Shown: positions 1 through 10,792, counted from the first letter of the stretch. The stretch is 18,165 nucleotides of DNA from Pseudogymnoascus destructans (GCF_001641265.1 NW_020167583.1:1-18165), one strand, 5' to 3'. The notes: a model not told the origin generated them from the letters alone. Numbers and translations: made by a program.

Positions 1-2156
1 TATCATAGGTCGTTGGCGTCCCAGTGGATGGATAATATTGGGCAGTCTCGAAAAGGTACGTCTACAGTTTTGTATTCTTCAAGCACACTCTCATATCATA
101 TCACCATCAAAAGGTCCAGTAAGATATATTTCAACGAGTCTATTTTTTTTCTCTCTTCTCAAAGAGTCCATCATGCGCGTTTTTTTTTACCGTCCTATCC
201 GTTGTTCAATCTCACTCAAACCCACTTCCACCTGGAACACAAACCTTGGGCAATCCCCTGCACACTTCTTCTTGCACCATATTCATTTATGTTCTATGTC
301 TACTCCGCTATGCAGAGCGCCAATAACAATAACTCTTTATTTTGTCACATAAAAAACATGGATGACAGATACAACGTACATACTGTCGGCCTTGCCCAAG
401 CACTATCGAATCTACACAAAGACGCGGAAAAACGGCACACATGTGAGTTAATGCATCGATTATCAAGTTCATAATGAGTCTAACGTACCTCCAGGTTGAC
501 AGGTATCTTTTTGGACACCCGAAGGGAAAATTTGACTCTCCAATTAAGTTCTTTGTCCACTTTAAGCACTTGATGAGTGGAGGGCAGACCGAATGTGAGT
601 GTGTCAATTGCAAACCCAACAAGTCCTATCAGAAGCCAGGTGGGCAGAGGCTGTCCGGGCGCAAGCCCCAGGCGGTGCCAGCAGATGCCTTGGATATCAA
701 CCCTGCCCAAAAGTATATCGATCTCTTATATCGAAGCCATAATATGAAGGCCCGGAACTTGGCCTTGGCGTTGGATTTCAACTACAATGAACCAATGGGC
801 TGGAGCTATCGCCTCTTCAACCCCCACGTGGAATACAATTCGATTCTCCACGAATGTCATTCCTTCCAGCCGAGAGAGAATGAAATTGTGCTTTTTTACA
901 ACGACGAGTCCGCAGTTCGTATGGATGAGAGCACGCAGTACCTGAAGCTCTTTGACGAAAAGACAGGGCAGTTTGGTGGATGGCCAAAATGGGAAGCAGG
1001 CCGGGTTATGTCCGCTCCAGAGCCAGGCGAAGCACGTGTTGAAGATCTCGCATTTTCAGCCTTGAAAGGAAAGAAAAGATCGGCCCCAACGATTTGCGTT
1101 GAGGTCCTTCCATCAGACTCGCTTTCCCAATCGACGCCAACAAAGTTAAATGTGAAACTCAGCCACATTAGACCATTCTCCATGTTACGAGAGTTGCAAC
1201 ACGGCCAGGATCAAACCCTGTGGGAAAGTAATATCATGCCAACCGCTCACATGATGTCCAAACTATTTCCATTCGATCCTTGCGCATTCACGAGGATATT
1301 TCCCGGTTCAAATTCTCCGGAGGCGGCGTCAGAATCCCTCCACGCTAAATTCAAGTGCCGAGGGATCTGGCTGGGTGCGGAAAAAATCATTGAAGGGGAT
1401 GTCGTGCGTCTCATGCCCGTCGATGACCAGGGAGTCATTGATCACGTCCTGGTTGTCAAGGAAATATCTTACGTGTTAGAACACTCGAGGCAGTATCGCC
1501 GACCGGAAACATCTTCATCGAGGGCAGGTGTCTCACATTGACTCAACCATCTCCGAAATCAAAGGCTGTGGTTTCGCTCAAGTTCTACGTACGAAGACCT
1601 CATATCGCAAGGCCTCCCACCATGCATGCGGGGTTACACATGGTATGACAAAGAAAGCCCGGAAACGAATGCCATATTTCCCCCTGATAGCATTCTCGGC
1701 CGTTGCTATGAGCGAGAAGCCATGGAGCTAATGATTTACGCATCGGATCTCAACATTGGCCTACAAGGAGTTCGGGAGCTTCGGCGATGGGCAATGTCGA
1801 AGCAAAACAACGATGGTCTCGGCTGGGTATGGCCTGAAGATTACCCTGGGACGGAAAGTCATGTTAAGCTTAATGAACTGAGGGTAGGTAAACACCGAGC
1901 GGCTGAGAACAATGGTTCACTTGGTCCCAACCCTCTCGATAGTCTCGATCGTCCAGGTTTCAAGAACCCTCGTGGCTATGACAACTTTGGCAGTGAAGGC
2001 GGATCCGGGGCACTGGAGAAGATGTCAACTATTAGCGCCAGCGTAATAGTGGATGACAAGGAGGATGAAGCAGACGCGTTTATCCGTGAAGCTCTTGAGG
2101 GTTCATTTGCGGACGATGCTGAGATTAACCACATCGCTAAAAAGCTTCGTATTTGA
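1..2156 (+). CDS. Clr2-like transcriptional silencing protein, 5' partial, two apparent frameshifts
   Basis: Exons: <1-55, 369-442, 495-2156. Introns: 56-368 (GTACGT..CAG, unusually long, 313 nt) and 443-494 (GTGAGT, CTAAC branch point, CAG). Splicing joins the frames to give SALPKHYRIYTKTRKNG then HVDRYLFGHPKGKFDSP, followed by a CxCxxC cluster (CECVNC). This matches the N-terminal domain of cryptic loci regulator 2. Known family role: S. pombe Clr2 is a subunit of the SHREC chromatin-silencing complex. Further on come a BAH-like stretch (DHVLVVKEI, then KFY..YEDL) and a C-terminal part with GRCYEREAME and an acidic tail. The frame changes near 1470-1475 (frame of 495 to frame +2) and returns near 1588; no GT..AG pair of sensible length explains either change. 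They may be real mutations or base errors. The total without them is about 597 codons in the window. The start lies upstream of base 1. It is convergent with the next gene. Confidence 0.72.
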
Positions 2157-2568
2157 AATCTTTCTATATGGGTTGCAGTACATGGACGGAGCTATATACA
2201 CGCAGATATATGGAGATGGAGAGGTTGGCTTCGCTCGTTGAATACTTAATCTTCGTTCGGGAATACGCCTTCCTACTTCCTTCCTCCCCTACTTCGGGGC
2301 GTTGTGAATGATTTATATGCAGGTGTGTGGCAGAAAGTTATATAAAATGCCACCAGGATGGGGCCAATACGACCTGAATACCTTTCAAATCACAGTGGGG
2401 ATTTTGGTTCATTTTCGGCAGTCTTAATTAAGCCTTGATACAAAGGCAGCCGAGAGATATCCAGCAGCTCTACCAGTTCCCACAAGACAGTGGATTTGAC
2501 GAAATGAGGCATTAATTTCGGCGTTCTAGCTATTCTCATAGTCTACTCTTAATCAGAACTTACTATGG
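2157..2568. other. Intergenic region between two convergent genes
   Basis: About 410 bases lie between the stop codons of two convergent genes, so this should hold both 3' UTRs. It is AT-rich with several TATA/ATAAA-like stretches (for example around 2339-2347) that could serve polyadenylation, but no single site can be chosen. No RNA gene or coding region was seen. Confidence 0.6.
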
Positions 2569-5500
2569 TCATTCTTTGTCTCCAGATGACGCGGATTTGT
2601 GCATTGCCTGCCTGTGCTCCTCCTCGGCGAGGCTCTGTTTCTTGATGTACTCCATAACAATATCTTCATCTGTCTTTGTTGCTGATACATCCCGATCGTG
2701 ATAGCGCATGGACTCTTCGATAGCACGCTTGAGTTGTTCTTCTTCTTCTGTATCTTCATTTACGTGTGTAGCAGTCGAAGGTCCTCTGGAATCGGAGACA
2801 CTTCTCTGGATAGCTGCTTCGAGAGCGGCCTTTTGATCAGCTTCGGAGATGTCATCTGTTTTGGGTCCGGCAGCATGTGCAATGCTTTCTTCGATAGCAC
2901 GGCGCAAAGCTTCTTCATCCTCCAGGTTCGCACTATGAGCCTGCGACCCATCACCACTAGAGTGCACGTTTGGAACTTGTTTTCCTTTCCCACTATCATG
3001 ACGCGATGATTCAGCAGGTTTGGATTTAAGCCCCTGCCAACGGCTTATAATATATTGCTGTTCATCTTTGGACGAGATTCTCCACTGCTCGTACCCTTGG
3101 GCAGTTCTGGCCGATATGATATAGGCCTGAACACTTGCTCCGAACATTTTCCGGACTTCCTTGTGCAATCCCATCATCGTGTAGCCAGGGAGTCCCCAAA
3201 TCGCTGGTTAGGCCACTGTTAGCAGATATACCAGGGGATGTCGATGCAATCACTTACCAGCACCGGGCTTCAAAACGAGTCCACCAATACCTCTCCCTAT
3301 ACCTTTGATGAAGCCAGCTGCCCCTTCCTTTTCGGCCCCCTTCATGGGTTGGGTAACAAGCCCGGAGATACCGTCATAGAATCCATATCCAAAGCCCTGG
3401 GCACAGTCAGCTACCCTATCATTGAGACTGGCAAACACAATTGGACAGATATAACAGAGCCTATATCACCATTGGCGAATATGTTTCCTGGTACCCCCAC
3501 CCAGAACATAATAGTGGGCAGGGTGGGAATATAGATCTCGAGCACTTCAAATTGGAGCGGTGGGGTGCGATGCGTACGAATGGGAATATAATAGAAGTGA
3601 ACATACCTTTCCTGCAGCTCTCAACCCGCTCTGAAAGCCAGTAACCCTTTCTTGGGGGCGCACGGTATCGTCGCCGTATAGTTTAGGAGCATTATGAAAA
3701 CCGCGAGCCAAACCCAACGTGAAGTCCATCGGTGACTTCATGCCAGCACCAACTACCCGGGATATCCCCTTAGAAGCTCCAATGGCAGATTCCAAGGTGA
3801 TAGCGGAGGGGTCGAATTGCTTCTTGGTTTCTTTTGTAGCCTGGGAAGAAGACCTTTGTTCCGACTTTTGATCTGTTGATGTTGAACGCTCTACTGGCCC
3901 GCTTTGGCTTCCTGATGACGAACTCAACTGCGATTGTGAGTTTGAGGCTAAATCCTTTGGCGGCGATGGACTCCCGCCTGCCGGGGAAGGTACATCATCC
4001 TCGTCGAGAGCTGCTGTTTTATCCGTGGCGGTTGAGGCCGGCTTGGGTTTTAAGGCCCCAATTAACTCAACTGGAAAATCAGCCACACCCATCGACAGAC
4101 TTGCGATTGTGCCGAAAAGTGCGGAAGCACCACCGGAGATAGGATCCCAAGGTCCATTATCTGTGTCATATTCACGGTGTCGATATCTGTACAGTTAGCC
4201 AGGCACCATATTTTTTAGAAGCACTTACAGTTTAAGATCCGAGAAATTCAAGAGGCCTTCATTGGCGAGGACTGTAGCCGCCAGTGCACTCAGGCGAACC
4301 TGTGTCTTCTTCACCTGCCACACAGCGACTCTATTCGGTGCAAGTGAGCAGCGAAGCGAATTCCAATCGAGGTGATCGTGAAAGCTTTTCCCACCGTCTT
4401 CTAATCCCTTTTCTTTGCTGATGCGGACCCCAAGTTCTTCTGCCTTCTCCAAAGTCGACGGTTTATGTGCCTCGGCAATGGCAGCAGCAAGCTTATCTGC
4501 AGTTAGATCCTTATACGGTATTGGCTCTGGCCCTGCTCCAGCTCGATGTATCATTGCTCCCCACCAAGGTTGGTCGCCAAAGAAGGGAACAACCACTGTA
4601 GGTTTTCCAAGAGCAATCCCAGCAGCTGAAGTTCCAGCACCACCGTGATGAACCACACATGACACGTGTTTAAACAGCCAGTCATGAGGAACGTTTCCAA
4701 GCATAAACACCCCTTCCGGCAGGTCAAGAGAATCGGCACCGAGACCTCCCCAGCCTTTAGATACTAGGGCACGGACTCTGGCTTTCTGTATGGCTTCAAA
4801 TATCATAGATGTCATAGAGTTTGGGTCATCCACAACTATTGAGCCAAACCCAATATATACAGGTGGTGGCCCAGCAGCTAAGAATGCGGCGAGCTCGGGC
4901 TCGGGCTGATAACTGGAGGCAAGGCTCAGAAAGAAAAAGCCAGACACGGAGATATGTCGGCCCCAGTCCTTTGGCTTAGGAATCAGAGCTGGGGACCTGC
5001 AAGGAATATGAGCAAATGATAAAGATGACAGCTAAACGGGGTTCTCACCAGCAGTATGTGCAAGGTATCTTCAGTCGACTCAGCACTCCTGGGCCCCATA
5101 TGACACTTATTGGTTCCAAGCCCAGAACGCGTTCGCGGAAACGATTTATAAGGTCCCCTAAACCTTGCCAAGTCATCATTTCTACTAAAGCATATGAGAT
5201 GAAATTCGTCATGTTCACGTCGGCATTGGAAGACTGGATACTTGCAAGGGGGTGGGGAAAGGACTGAGTAGGCGACCATGGCATGCTATTGCTGTGTTAG
5301 CAACCTGCCGACTGGATTTGATAATTTGTACATACGTAAACATCATATGGAGGGGCACACCCAGCTTCTCCGCAACGTGGACATGTGCAAAGCTTGGAGG
5401 GTTGGCAATAATAGCATCCGCAATAAATGGCCTCTCAGTAGGGTTGGTGTCCATATTTATACCCCCCTCCAGTCGTGGTGCCGGTCCGAGGCCATCCCCT

Positions 5501-6422
5501 GCTTCGATACAGGCCCGCCAACAACCAAGAACTATCTCTTCCATTCCCTTGAGCCGCTTTCCTACATCACCGCTCTTGAGCGAATCGATCCCGGGCATTA
5601 ACCCAGGATTTTTAACCATAAAGGCCATTAGCTCGGCCGGGTCACCACCTATACTGAAGAATTCTAGGCCATTTTCTTCCACGAACGGTTGAAAAACCGG
5701 GTGGGTTGCTAATCGTATACGATGCCCATAGGCAGATTTCAAGACCTTCCCTAACGCGACGAATGGTTGCACATCTCCGCGAGAACCAACAACAAGAATT
5801 ACGACATTGAGGTTTGGCGGAGGAATCTGTCCTGGTTGCCCACCAAGGGGAGGTGGGATATACCCTGGGGGTAATGGTTGATCGTCCTCCTGTGCTACCA
5901 GGGATAGCTGGCCCCTCAGTGCAGGGTTAAGGAGCTCAGATAGTCTCCGGGTCTTCTGGTTTATGGTGATATTGACACGACCATCATCTGCGAATTGACA
6001 TCTCAGTACATGTATCTGGCCAATCATCACTTCAGTGCCAGGATTGAGGGAGACTACCAGTGACTCTCGCCTTCGTATCAAGGCCATCTTGGCTGATCTC
6101 TAATTCGCTGTACTTTGGTGGAGCATCTTCTGTTCCTTCGACTCCCAATAAATCGGAATTCCCAGGATGTGAGGTTCTATCGGCCGAGCTAGAGACAATG
6201 GTCAGTGCTTGTGAGGTTTGATATGTATATCGGCGCCTACCTGGAAGCTTCGGGTGAACTATGAGCACCCCCCAACGTCGCCTGGTGAGGCTGAGATGCA
6301 ATATACGACTCCCGCTGTTGTGTTGAACGAATTTCGTCTGCATTACCAACACATGCCGCTTCTGCTTGGGCAATGATTGCAGCTGGTAACGCGTCTTTCG
6401 AATCTTCCGTTCCTGGCTCCAT
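2569..6422 (-). CDS. UDP-glycosyltransferase (sterol glucosyltransferase-like) with VPS13-like C-terminal repeats and UIM motifs
   Basis: Model: complement(join(2569-3203, 3258-3396, 3607-4186, 4229-4996, 5049-5285, 5336-5987, 6058-6188, 6241-6422)), 1107 aa. All introns are GT..AG; they measure 54, 210, 42, 52, 50, 70 and 52 nt (gene-distal to proximal), several with CTAAC or CTGAC branch points. Residues 1-104 are a polar leader with PPKYSELEISQDGLDTKAR. About 164-320 is the GT28-type N-terminal domain (NVVILVVGSRGDVQPF). About 440-590 is the nucleotide-sugar domain with GFGSIVV, VPHDWLF, HHGGAGT (517-523) and FFGDQPWWG, as in sterol 3-beta-glucosyltransferases (UGT80/Atg26 class). About 660-920 carries glycine-rich repeats (GFYDGISGLVTQP, GFIKGIGRGIGGL) like VPS13/ATG2 C-termini. 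Residues about 991-1066 hold three UIM-type helices (LRRAIEESI, LEAAIQRSV, LKRAIEESM). No GRAM/PH region is seen, unlike Atg26. Likely role: glucosylating a sterol or other lipid at membranes, with ubiquitin binding; the substrate is not shown by sequence. Confidence 0.9.
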
Positions 6423-7231
6423 GATCAGGAACGGCACTACTTGTGGTTTGTGTACCTGCGCAAGCCGATATAGAGGGTCCTACTTAGCACTTGCGGAGGA
6501 AGATACCTGGCGAATTATATGGATGGAGGTAGTGGAAGGAAGGTGGAAACAAGGCAAGGCCACGGTGTATAGGTATAGATAACTTAGGTTAACAGTGATG
6601 GATAGCAGCGAAATGGATTGCGGTTGCTTGCGGGGCGTTGAGGGCCAGTAGCAAATATAACCTGTTTCGCAAGGCGTGGAGGACAATAGAGGGGTTGGAG
6701 AGCGCCTGGTGGGTATAATTGCATCTCACAAGTGAGTATACATCACTTCAGCGGCCAAGGTGTGTGTGTACGTCATGTTGAGGGGATTCTGGGGCCTCAT
6801 AGCCCACCATTTTGCTCCCTGTCTATCATTATGTCCATCATTATATTATGTACTACCTTATGTGCAGTCTCCTCCTTCGGAGGTTTAGGGGTAGGGATAA
6901 GCAAGTACGAGTTTGTTTGCTCTTTACTCCTCACTCTATTTAGCTGTCGTCTTCCCAGTCCCATGTCACTTTAGAGCTCCCGCTGTGCAGAATGGATTAG
7001 TAATCAGGAAGGAATAACCGAAATAGCTTTATTATGGCCAGGCTTCGGAGCAGTACAGTTCTCACGCGATAAGTCGATGATTAGGATATTCATGCCAACT
7101 CGATATTTTTTGTAGGATTCTTTATTTTCCCACCAAAACTACAATACACTCAATATCGAACTGATTTGACCAGATATCGTCTTATACCGACATTACATAG
7201 GCCAAAGATGCCTTGAAATCAGCTGTTTACA
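6423..7231. other. Upstream region of the glycosyltransferase gene and left flank of the transposon block
   Basis: No convincing gene. Reading the minus strand, a possible 5' UTR intron runs 6506 to 6456 (GTATCT, CTAAG, GCAG; 51 nt), and no ATG lies in the short leader upstream of it. The promoter of the glycosyltransferase gene should be in this stretch, but no clear TATA box can be fixed. Toward 7000-7231 the sequence becomes AT-rich and may be the left end of the transposon that follows; I could not see its terminal inverted repeat. Confidence 0.45.
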
Positions 7232-8669
7232 ATGACGATTGAGCAGCGTCGTCGCGCACTCTGAAACTGGTATGCTCACCAGTCACCAAAAAGCCTTCGC
7301 AAACTGGTTCTTTAGAACCTTCGGCCATCGCATTCGACAGTCAACAGTCTCTGAATCTTTGAGCTTTCGATACGCCAACCTCAATGCAATACCTCTTAAC
7401 ACAATTCAGCAATCAACTCACTGTCGCAAAGCTGTTGCCTGGCCTGACCTTGAAGCAGTCCTCTTTGAATGGCGCAGCTTATTGAAAGCAAGGGAGGAGT
7501 TACAAGCACCGATATACTACAACTACGCGCTAAACCGATTTGGGAGCAACTTTCACAATACATACCACAACCAGCCTACGCCTCAATTCTCTCAAGGCTG
7601 GGTTTCGAATTTTAAAAGACGGCATAAGATTAAGTGTTATACTCAACACGGTGAAGCAAGCTCAGTTCCTACACAAGCAGAGGAAGAAATGAAGGGGATA
7701 CAGACAATAGCAGGGGAATATCAAGATGAGGACATACAACATGGACGAAACTAGGCTCTTTTGGAAGCTGACTCCTTCGAAGGGTCTTTCAACAATATCA
7801 CAGCCAGGATTTAAGAAGGACAAGGCGCGAATATCAGTTGTTTGTTGTACAAACTGTACAGGGAGCTGATCTCAAGCACTCTGGTATATTAATGTTGAAG
7901 CAATGGGAGGTTATTGGCGATGGAACAAGAGGGCTTGGATGAATCAGTTTATTATTGCAGAATGGCTAAGAACTTTCTATTTACATATAGGCTCTCATAG
8001 ACAGATCCTGCTAACAATGGACAACTTTTCAGCACATATTGCTGCCGTTGAAACAACGCCTCCGCCCTCAAATATACAAATTATCTGGCTACCAGCAAAT
8101 GCAACAAGTCGATTCCAGGCCCTTGATCAAGGCATTATTGCCTCCCTTAAAGCTCATTACCGTCGACAATGGCTTGCGTTCATGCTAAACACCTTCAACA
8201 ACAATGAAGATCCTCTTAAAACTATTAACTTACACCTTGCCCTTCGCTGGATCATCCGATCGTGGTATCACGATGTCTCAAATACGACTATCTACAACTG
8301 CTTCCGCAAAAGCACAATCATCAAAAACCCGATCCAACTTACTCTTGAGCACATTCCGCCTCTTACTGACCTTTACAACCAAGTACAACAGCACAGCCGA
8401 ATTCACGATGCGATGGACCTTTCAAACTTTCTAAACCCAGCGGAGGAGACAATACAAGAGGGTATACAAGATAGTGAGGGGGTATAGTACTACAAGAGGT
8501 CATTGAACAATATATCCAGCCTCCTAATGAAGGTCAAGATGATGACGATGGGGAGGAGCTCAGACTGCCGGTGGTTTATTCTACGCAGGCAGTTCTACAA
8601 GCCCTCCAAGTTCTGATTGACTTTACGGAAACTGGGAATAGTGGCATAAGGGTGTTACGATGGTCATAG
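7232..8669 (+). pseudogene. Broken pogo/Fot1-type DDE transposase
   Basis: Four reading-frame pieces line up as one transposase. 7232-7264 starts MTIEQRRRAL and then meets TGA. 7239-7754 carries a helix-turn-helix region (SHQKAFANWF, QSTVSESLS) and a CENP-B/Tc5-type DNA-binding part (FSQGWVSNFKRRHKIK). 7741-8487 carries the catalytic domain: NMDETRLFW (first Asp), LLTMDNFSAH (second Asp) and ALDQGIIASLKAHYRRQW (third Asp, 34 residues after the second). 8490-8669 gives an acidic C-terminal tail ending LRWS-stop. Breaks: a frameshift near 7735-7740, an in-frame TGA at 7867-7869 and a frameshift near 8487. Known family role: cut-and-paste transposition at TA targets. The enzyme must be dead. The coding remnant ends one base before a different repeat starts, so the element's right end has probably been replaced. 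Confidence 0.85.
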
Positions 8670-9182
8670 ATGTAATGGTTGGTGCACGAGATGTGAGAAT
8701 CTAGCCACCCAAGGAAGGGATGATTTTACTAAGACAACACACTGTCTTAGGAAAAAGAGCCAAAGGGTCATAGCTTAGACTATTCCAAAACGCAGCAATC
8801 AGGTGTATGATTAGTGGTTTAGACAAGTTGTAACAAATGTTGAGTCTGAGAACTCAGGGATAAGTCAGAGGTTAGCACCTCAATGACTTTTCAGAAACAA
8901 GGAGTAACAAGATCAATGTTTGGAAGCTTGGAAAAGATGTGGAAGTATGTGATAGTCAATTTACTGTATTGTCTGCTTGCCCTTTCTTAAGGAAAGGGCA
9001 ATCCTATTTATGCTAAAGGAGTGTAGTTCTCTCATTTTCCAAGACTTTCCATGACTTTGTAGCTAGGACCAGACTGACTACCAGGCTTGGTAACTGTAGT
9101 CGACGTAAGAGAATCCATAGAACCATCTCTTAGGTTTGTAGCCTATAGGAAGTAAAAGGAGGTCCAAGGTCAGAGTACCCCT

Positions 9183-9231
9183 ATAGACAAATTATGTCAT
9201 AGACATTATGTCATAGACAAATTATGTCATA
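9183..9231 (+). repeat. Short tandem repeat, about 15-16 bp, three units
   Basis: ATAGACA(AA)TTATGTC is present three times in a row here, but only once at the matching place in the right-hand copies (near 16930 and, inverted, near 17560). It is a local expansion private to copy 1. Confidence 0.8.
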
Positions 9232-9250
9232 ACTTAACCAATCTTGTGGG

Positions 9251-9470
9251 TAACTAAAGAGCGATGACATGTAATGAATTATAGAGGTTCGTAGGAGCTT
9301 TTAGAGCTATCGTTCATGCTCCTAGGCCTCTAGTTGGTAGAGATATGTCATGTGGTAGTATGAGTGATGTCATGTAATGAATCATAGAGGGTTGTAGAGA
9401 TATGCTATGTGGTAATATCGGCCCAGTAACTAAGGAGCGATGACGTGTAATGAATCATAGATGGTTGTAG
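9251..9470 (+). repeat. Spaced direct repeats inside copy 1 (about 42-bp unit, three units)
   Basis: The unit TAACTAAGGAGYGATGWCATG followed by TAATGAATCATAGAGGGTTGTA occurs near 9251, 9361 and 9427, separated by unlike spacers. Each unit contains TGTAATG, which also begins the whole repeat. Such subterminal units are typical of DNA-transposon ends but also occur in LTRs. Confidence 0.7.
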
Positions 9471-9691
9471 CAATCGTTGAGTAGTATTGCTCTTGTTGTT
9501 GGTGTGATAAGCCAAAATATGTATAGTGACTTGTAGGTTTTGAGGAGGAGATTTCCAAGTTTGCTCTTGAGTTTGATAGCAAACTGAGTGCAACGAATGT
9601 CAGTATGACACCGGGGACAGCCGTACTTCAATAATATCCCACACCGGAACGACTAAGGAGAACTACATTACAACATTGACCGCGACTCGGT

Positions 9692-10752
9692 GATGTTTCA
9701 GAGGAGAGACCTGACGACTTCAAATAGCCGTGATTCCAGAGATCTCACAGACAGCCAGTGGATCAGGGTTTGATTCTTCAGAACAAGCTGGTAAAGTCGC
9801 CGACGCGTTGGCGCCAAATAGGATACAAGATCCTTAAGAACCCTCTCCTAGCACAGAGGAAATTGTGGACAAGAGCATTGATAGCTACGAGCTACCGGAA
9901 GTCAAGCTCTTTCGTACCGATACCGATACACACCCGAGGCAATATGTTAAAAAAGCTGACATCAAACACCCCCAAGACAACGACGGTCAACTGCCCAGAA
10001 TGACTACCAGACAAACCACCGCTGCAGCTATGACCGCTGTGCCATCCGAAGACATCCCGAGTCGAATGGCCCACCTCGAAGCACAGATACAGGAGGTCAA
10101 GGATCTACTAGTTACCCTGACGGCAGCCCAGACCAGAATCCCGTCCACACCGCCGGTGGACGCCACCATACCCACAGTCGAAGCTGCAGAGCAACGAACG
10201 CCTCGCACACAAACACCCCTGCGACAGTTCAATTGCCGCCTCTTCAAGACTTTCATTCTCCATCGATCCCAAGCACATCACGAATGCACACCGAGGACCC
10301 ACCGACTCGCTATAAGAAATCTACCATCTCGGAGAGAATCACTCCGCTCAGCGATGGGATAGAACATACCTTCCTACAATGGAGCGCTTCGATTCGGGAC
10401 TGACTCGTAGTCAATGAGGACCACTGCCTTAGCGACGTCTCGCAAGGACGTCCACACATACCATGGATACGGCAAAGGCGTCGGCGTCGAAGCTGACTCG
10501 AGCCACACCTGCTCTGTTTACCCGAACCACGTTCCTCCCCAAGCCATGATGCTGGAGTGCGTGAAGACCGCAGTCCCAGCGTTCTCAGGAAACTGTTTCA
10601 AGTGTGGCAAGCCCGGCCATTTCCAGGACAAATGCCCCTTAATGCTACTATTAAAGGAAATCGACCGTAACGACCCTGAGGCAGAAGAACAATGGGAGGA
10701 AGCCGTGGAACTTCAATTGGATGCGTCCCTAGAGAAAAATGACGAGGCCTAG
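9692..10752 (+). pseudogene. gag: gag remnant with capsid deletion and zinc knuckle
   Basis: Polar N-terminal reading frames start about 9692, with a TAA near 9836 in the most coding-like frame. From 9865 one frame runs to 10362 and includes a helical stretch MAHLEAQIQEVKDLL; the ATG at 10000 is a plausible start (MTTRQTTAAA). Near 10300-10400 another frame gives the beginning of a retrotransposon capsid domain (SDGIEHTFLQWSASIRD), then TGA. The frame from 10414 ends in a CCHC knuckle, CFKCGKPGHFQDKC, near 10594-10635. Little of the capsid domain is left between the two parts, so several hundred bases are missing. Its normal role is to form the particle shell and bind RNA. The zinc knuckle itself is intact. 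Confidence 0.7.
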
Positions 10753-10792
10753 GAGAAGGCTCCTTCCTAGGTCTATGCAAATGTGACCTGCA

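Larger units (their letters stand above)
8671..9612 (+). repeat. Dispersed repeat, copy 1 (TG..CA bounded, LTR-like, 942 bp)
   Basis: Begins TGTAATGGTTGGTGCACGAG and ends GTCAGTATGACA. The same ends and order occur at 16391-17340, and a shortened inverted copy lies at 17421-18112. It carries no long open frame. It contains small perfect stem-loops, for example GCCCTTTC-TTAAG-GAAAGGGC near 8980-9000. Relative to the two right-hand copies it has private changes: a TTTGTAGCTAGGACC-type insertion near 9056, loss of about 50 bases around 9100, and an expanded short tandem repeat. The length and TG..CA ends fit a solo LTR, but the paired inverted copies to the right also fit a fold-back element. 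No target duplication could be found. Confidence 0.75.

Noticed and set aside
38..352. Separate small gene upstream of the Clr2-like gene
   Set aside because: It falls within the inferred intron, is low in complexity, and has no family-like features.
6732..6974. 80-codon plus-strand frame in the intergenic region
   Set aside because: Hydrophobic, with no recognisable motif and no supporting splice or conservation signal.
8980..9000. Stem-loop in the repeat as a transcription terminator
   Set aside because: Fungal RNA polymerase II does not use such hairpins; it is better seen as part of the element's palindromic make-up.
9808..9817. TTGGCGCCAA as a tRNA primer binding site of the gypsy element
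   Set aside because: It lies inside a coding-like gag frame and is not directly preceded by an LTR end, so position argues against it.
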